Below, in pieces: positions 5,326 to 7,567 of a DNA stretch of 7,567 nt. The stretch is from an uncultured Collinsella sp. (lineage in GTDB: Bacteria; Actinomycetota; Coriobacteriia; Coriobacteriales; Coriobacteriaceae): the NCBI GenBank assembly GCA_900545835.1, contig URBB01000096.1, positions 1 through 7,567 of the forward strand. The letters run 5' to 3'. Under the pieces are notes generated by a model. The model was not told the DNA's origin and made no database searches. It was given only the letters and a program-made list of their open reading frames with translations. Made by a program: the position numbers and the translations under genes. Position 1 is the first letter of the stretch; each line of letters begins with the position of its first letter.

Positions 5326-5943
5326 ATGGACACCAATCATTCCCCCATCATCAGCCCCCTCACCATGCGTGAATCCGCCCGAGGTATCACGCTCACCAGC
5401 ATTTACGATGAGATGCTCGCCCGTCGCGAGCTCTCCGTCATGGGAAACATCGAAACCCCGATGGCCCACGACCTATGCCAGCAGATTCGTCTGCTCGATG
5501 CCACCGACCCCAGCCGCCCCATCACCATATTTGTCGCCAGCGCCGGCGGAAGCGTGCGATCGGGTCTTGCGATCTATGACGCCATGCGCCTCGCATCGTG
5601 CCCCATCCGCACCGTCTGCCTGGAATTCGCCGCGTCCATGGGCGCCGTGATCTTTATGGGCGGCGACGATCGCCGTATGGCGCCCCATGCAGAGCTCATG
5701 ATTCATGACCCGCTGATCCCCCAGGGGGCAGGCGGCTCGGCACTTGCGTTGCAGGAAACCAGCCGGCGTCTCATGCAGACCCGCAAGACCCTCACGCAAA
5801 TCCTCTCGGACCGCAGCGGCCTCACGCCCAAGCGCATCCAGTCCCTCACTGCAAAAGACACCTACCTTTCGGCCGAGCGCGCCGTCGAGCTCGGCTTTGC
5901 CCACGAAATTCTCTCGACCACCAAGGAGGTCGCCCATGTCTAA
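5326..5943 (+). CDS. ClpP-like serine peptidase (family S14)
   Basis: This 205-aa protein has the ClpP fold and should cleave peptides inside a self-compartmentalised barrel in the cytoplasm. The catalytic triad is complete: Ser104 in FAASMGA, His127 in MIHDPL, and Asp178 in AKDTYLSAERAVELG; each matches Ser97, His122 and Asp171 of mature E. coli ClpP. The glycine-rich substrate strand is ASAGGSVRSG (71-80). It starts at the ATG after AAAGGAG (5314-5320), behind a C/A-rich stretch. Length is normal for ClpP, but the N-terminal 15 residues and the lack of any Hsp100 (ClpX, ClpC) gene nearby set it apart from the housekeeping enzyme. Its 3' end overlaps the VirD4-like gene by 8 bp, so the two are probably translationally coupled and made together. 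It could be a ClpP paralog working with the VirD4-like ATPase, a protease using host unfoldases, or a phage-type ClpP. Confidence 0.9.
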   Translation: MDTNHSPIISPLTMRESARGITLTSIYDEMLARRELSVMGNIETPMAHDLCQQIRLLDATDPSRPITIFVASAGGSVRSGLAIYDAMRLASCPIRTVCLEFAASMGAVIFMGGDDRRMAPHAELMIHDPLIPQGAGGSALALQETSRRLMQTRKTLTQILSDRSGLTPKRIQSLTAKDTYLSAERAVELGFAHEILSTTKEVAHV

Positions 5944-7240
5944 CCTCGCCAGCCGCCTCGCCGCATCTGAGTCCGCATCGTCCACCATCCTCGCCAAGGA
6001 TCGAACGCTTTCCTGCGACACCCGCCAAACGGGACTCAACAACAACGCACTTGTGATCGGCCCCTCGGGAGCCGGCAAGACCCGAAACGTCCTCAAGCCC
6101 AACCTGCTGCAAATGAACGCAAGCTACATCGTGCTCGACACCAAAGGCACGCTCTGTCGCGAAGTGGGACCCGTGCTGGCAGCCCACGGTTACCGCGTGC
6201 AATGCCTCAACTTCGCCGACCTCAACACCGTCCCGGCCCTTGCGCCCGGCATCGAGCGCTGCGGCTACAACCCCCTGAGGCACATTCGCCGCAAGGCAGA
6301 CGGCAGGCCCAACCAGCAGGACATCCTCTCGGTGGCAAAGGCCATCTGCCCCATCGAGGACAACAACCAGCCTTTTTGGGATCATGCGGCGGCAAACCTG
6401 CTGTCGTGTCTTATCGCCTACGTCACCGAACAGCTACCCGCCGACGAGCAGACGATCAGCTCGGTCATCAAGCTGATCGAGCACCTGCAGGACGGTGCCA
6501 CGGGTCGATTGTTTGACGACCTGATCACGACCGACCCCCAAAGCTATGCCCTCTCGCTATGGCGGCGCTACGCCATTACGCAAAATGCCGAGCGCATGCA
6601 CGCGAGCATCGTCGGCATCCTTGCCGAAAAGGTCATGTGCCTGGGATTCGACGGTGCGGCACAGCTCTATCGTGAGTGCCATCAGGTGAACTTCGCTTCC
6701 ATGGGACACACCCCCTGCGCCCTGTTTGTAACCGTAAGCGATATTGACCGCAATCTCGATCCGCTGACCGGCCTCTTTATTACGCAGGCATTTATGGGCC
6801 TCATTCGCGAAGCCGATAGGCAGCCCGACGGCAGCCTGCCCGTGCCCGTGCGCTTTATGCTCGATGACTTCGCAAATCTGCAGATCCCCCAGATCGACAA
6901 CGTGCTCTCGATTATCCGAAGCCGCAACATCTGGGCAACGCTGCTGCTGCAGTCGACCAACCAGCTCGATGCGCTCTATGGCGAGGCACGCGCACGCTCC
7001 ATCATGGGCAACTGCGACACGCATCTGGTGCTGGCGTTCCAGGATCCCGAGAGTGCCCGAGTGTTTTCCGACCGCGCCGACGCACTGCCCAGCACGCTCA
7101 TGGCGACGCCGATTGATCGCTCGTGGCTCTTTGTACGCGGTCGCACTCCCGAACAGGTCGAGCGCTTTAGGCTCGAAGACCATCCGCTCTACGGGGAGCT
7201 GCCCGAGGCACAGCGAGACCATGCGGAGGCCGAGATCTAG
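5936..7240 (+). CDS. VirD4/TraG-family ATPase without a membrane anchor
   Basis: This 434-aa protein belongs to the coupling-protein branch of the FtsK/HerA ATPases and is closest in motif order to the VirD4-like proteins of Gram-positive conjugative elements. Walker A is GPSGAGKTR (42-50), preceded by LNNNALVI. YIVLDTKGTL (64-73) matches the conserved DPKG region, Walker B is RFMLDDFANLQIPQ (306-319), and the sensor region is LLLQSTNQL (336-344) followed by IMGNCDTHLVLAF (356-368). The family usually carries an N-terminal transmembrane domain; this protein reaches Walker A after 41 soluble residues, so it should be cytoplasmic. The ATG at 5936 has AAGGAGG at 5923-5929 and overlaps the peptidase stop. 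An open frame upstream to 5744 is antisense to nothing useful: it only runs through the peptidase gene. The helical all-alpha domain between Walker A and B is present (about 125-225). With no relaxase nearby, a role other than DNA transfer is possible. Confidence 0.88.
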   Translation: MSNLASRLAASESASSTILAKDRTLSCDTRQTGLNNNALVIGPSGAGKTRNVLKPNLLQMNASYIVLDTKGTLCREVGPVLAAHGYRVQCLNFADLNTVPALAPGIERCGYNPLRHIRRKADGRPNQQDILSVAKAICPIEDNNQPFWDHAAANLLSCLIAYVTEQLPADEQTISSVIKLIEHLQDGATGRLFDDLITTDPQSYALSLWRRYAITQNAERMHASIVGILAEKVMCLGFDGAAQLYRECHQVNFASMGHTPCALFVTVSDIDRNLDPLTGLFITQAFMGLIREADRQPDGSLPVPVRFMLDDFANLQIPQIDNVLSIIRSRNIWATLLLQSTNQLDALYGEARARSIMGNCDTHLVLAFQDPESARVFSDRADALPSTLMATPIDRSWLFVRGRTPEQVERFRLEDHPLYGELPEAQRDHAEAEI

Positions 7241-7316
7241 GCGCAGGGTTCTCGCGGCGCGCGGCGCCCCAGCGATGTTCCACAAAGGCCGTGCGCCCTG
7301 GACTACGGCAAAGCAA

Positions 7317-7348
7317 AGGGGCCCGCATCCGATAGGATACGGGCCCCT
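7317..7348 (-). terminator. Terminator hairpin of pgi
   Basis: AGGGGCCCGCATCC (7317-7330) and GGATACGGGCCCCT (7335-7348) form a 14-position stem around GATA. The one imperfect pair is a C/A mismatch in plus-strand RNA but a U-G pair in minus-strand RNA, and TTTGCTTTG follows only on the minus strand. Both facts point to pgi, whose stop is 32 bases away, as the transcript it ends. It lies 76 bases after the VirD4-like gene and may also stop that convergent transcript. Confidence 0.78.
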
Positions 7349-7410
7349 GACTATAAGGCGCGATGCGTTAACGGCAGCGACTACTTGCGATGCGCGCGAT
7401 AGAACTCGAT
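7317..7410. repeat. Right copy of the imperfect direct repeat (pgi 3' end plus terminator)
   Basis: This is the intact-gene version of the repeat at 3817-3908. It holds the pgi terminator and the last nine pgi codons with stop. The match to the left copy ends at 7410, inside the gene, exactly where the left copy loses its similarity to pgi. Confidence 0.7.
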
Positions 7411-7567
7411 GAGCGCCTGGGTCGAAGCGTCCTGCTCGGCCTTGGCGGCATCGTCGTGGAAGGCAGGGGTGATCTGCTTGGCAAGCTGCTTGCCCAACTC
7501 GACGCCCCACTGGTCGTAGGAATCGATGCCCCAGACCGTACCCTCGACAAACGTGATGTGCTCGTAC
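7381..7567 (-). CDS. pgi: Glucose-6-phosphate isomerase, C-terminal part
   Basis: The last 61 codons and the TAG stop (7381-7383) are present; the rest lies beyond the right edge. The enzyme interconverts glucose 6-phosphate and fructose 6-phosphate in the cytoplasm. The stretch GTVWGIDSYDQWGVELGK matches the second PGI signature (G-x-x-W-x-x-x-S-[FY]-D-Q-W-G-V-E-L-G-K), including the terminal lysine that acts in isomerisation. The remainder (KQLAKQITPAF, then an acidic linker and ALIEFYRAHRK) is a normal short PGI tail. It converges on the VirD4-like gene and is followed by its own terminator hairpin. A truncated, mildly diverged copy of its last codons occurs 3.5 kb to the left. Confidence 0.93.
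   Translation of the reverse strand, partial: YEHITFVEGTVWGIDSYDQWGVELGKQLAKQITPAFHDDAAKAEQDASTQALIEFYRAHRK

Larger units (their letters stand above)
3909..7410. mobile_element. Putative inserted segment at the pgi 3' end (about 3.5 kb)
   Basis: The segment lies between two diverged copies of the pgi 3' end with terminator, in the same orientation. The repeat period is about 3,500 bp. Integrative elements often use the 3' end of a conserved gene as target, carry a replacement copy of that end, and leave the displaced original at the far side; this matches what is seen. Cargo is the 296-aa protein, the ClpP-like peptidase and the VirD4-like ATPase. No integrase, transposase or relaxase gene is present, so it is either a cargo remnant, a satellite mobilised in trans, or a segment exchanged by homologous recombination in pgi. 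Exact edges are not determinable because the crossover could lie anywhere in the repeat. Confidence 0.45.

Noticed and set aside
5744..5935. N-terminal extension of the VirD4-like protein by 64 residues
   Set aside because: The extension is the peptidase gene read in another frame (Ser/Arg/Pro-rich). The ATG at 5936 has a strong AAGGAGG and gives a homologous N-terminus.
4954..6385. Several minus-strand open frames of 170-210 residues
   Set aside because: They are shadows of the orphan, peptidase and ATPase genes in GC-rich sequence, with compositions rich in Gly, Arg and Ala and no recognisable motif.
7256..7268. GGCGC/GCGCC mini-hairpin after the VirD4-like gene
   Set aside because: Five pairs in a very GC-rich stretch with no T run are expected by chance; the hairpin at 7317-7348 is a better terminator.
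6557..7510. 317-residue minus-strand open frame
   Set aside because: It runs antisense to the VirD4-like gene and into the pgi end, in a frame other than pgi's. It has no family features, while the sense-strand gene has full Walker motifs.
1..7567. tRNA, rRNA, transposase or integrase genes
   Set aside because: I found no cloverleaf with TTCGA-type T arm, no rRNA sequence, and no open frame with transposase or recombinase motifs in the window.

Overview
The window looks like the chromosome of a high-GC, low-complexity gut actinobacterium of the Coriobacteriia, most probably Collinsella or a close relative. This is inferred from G/C-ending codon use, strong AGGAGG-type ribosome binding sites, and the mix of a Gram-positive type sugar-kinase/HAD/DeoC cluster with a Firmicutes-like VirD4 protein. 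No rRNA or other phylogenetic marker is present to prove it.

Layout. Positions 1-284 are non-coding, apart from a possible 8-codon gene end at the left edge; they hold two AT-rich inverted repeats and a strong hairpin. Positions 285-3598 carry four minus-strand genes, transcribed right to left: deoC (deoxyribose-phosphate aldolase), a Cof-type HAD phosphatase, a beta-phosphoglucomutase-like HAD phosphatase, and a PfkB sugar kinase that resembles fructoselysine 6-kinase (FrlD). An intrinsic terminator lies between the two HAD genes, so the cluster is not one simple operon. A LacI/CcpA-operator-like palindrome lies upstream of deoC, and its half-site TGTAAACG recurs upstream of the Cof-type gene. 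The cluster suggests carbon scavenging: phosphorylated sugars and deoxynucleoside breakdown products are fed to glycolysis or dephosphorylated.

Positions 3599-4371 are mostly non-coding. They contain a small degenerate copy of the last nine codons and stop of pgi (glucose-6-phosphate isomerase) together with a pgi-type terminator hairpin. The real pgi 3' end enters from the right edge (7381-7567, minus strand) and is followed by a nearly identical hairpin. The two copies (3817-3908 and 7317-7410) form an imperfect direct repeat of about 92-94 bp, bracketing about 3.5 kb. This is the arrangement expected of a segment inserted at the 3' end of pgi.

The bracketed segment carries a compact plus-strand operon of three genes: an unrecognised 296-aa protein (4372-5262), a ClpP-like serine peptidase with an intact Ser-His-Asp triad (5326-5943), and a soluble VirD4/TraG-family ATPase with Walker A and B motifs but no membrane anchor (5936-7240). 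The last two genes overlap by 8 bp. There is no relaxase, integrase, Hsp100 unfoldase or other conjugation gene in the window. The pairing of a ClpP-type peptidase with a VirD4/HerA-class ATPase and an orphan protein is the most interesting content here; its function is unknown.
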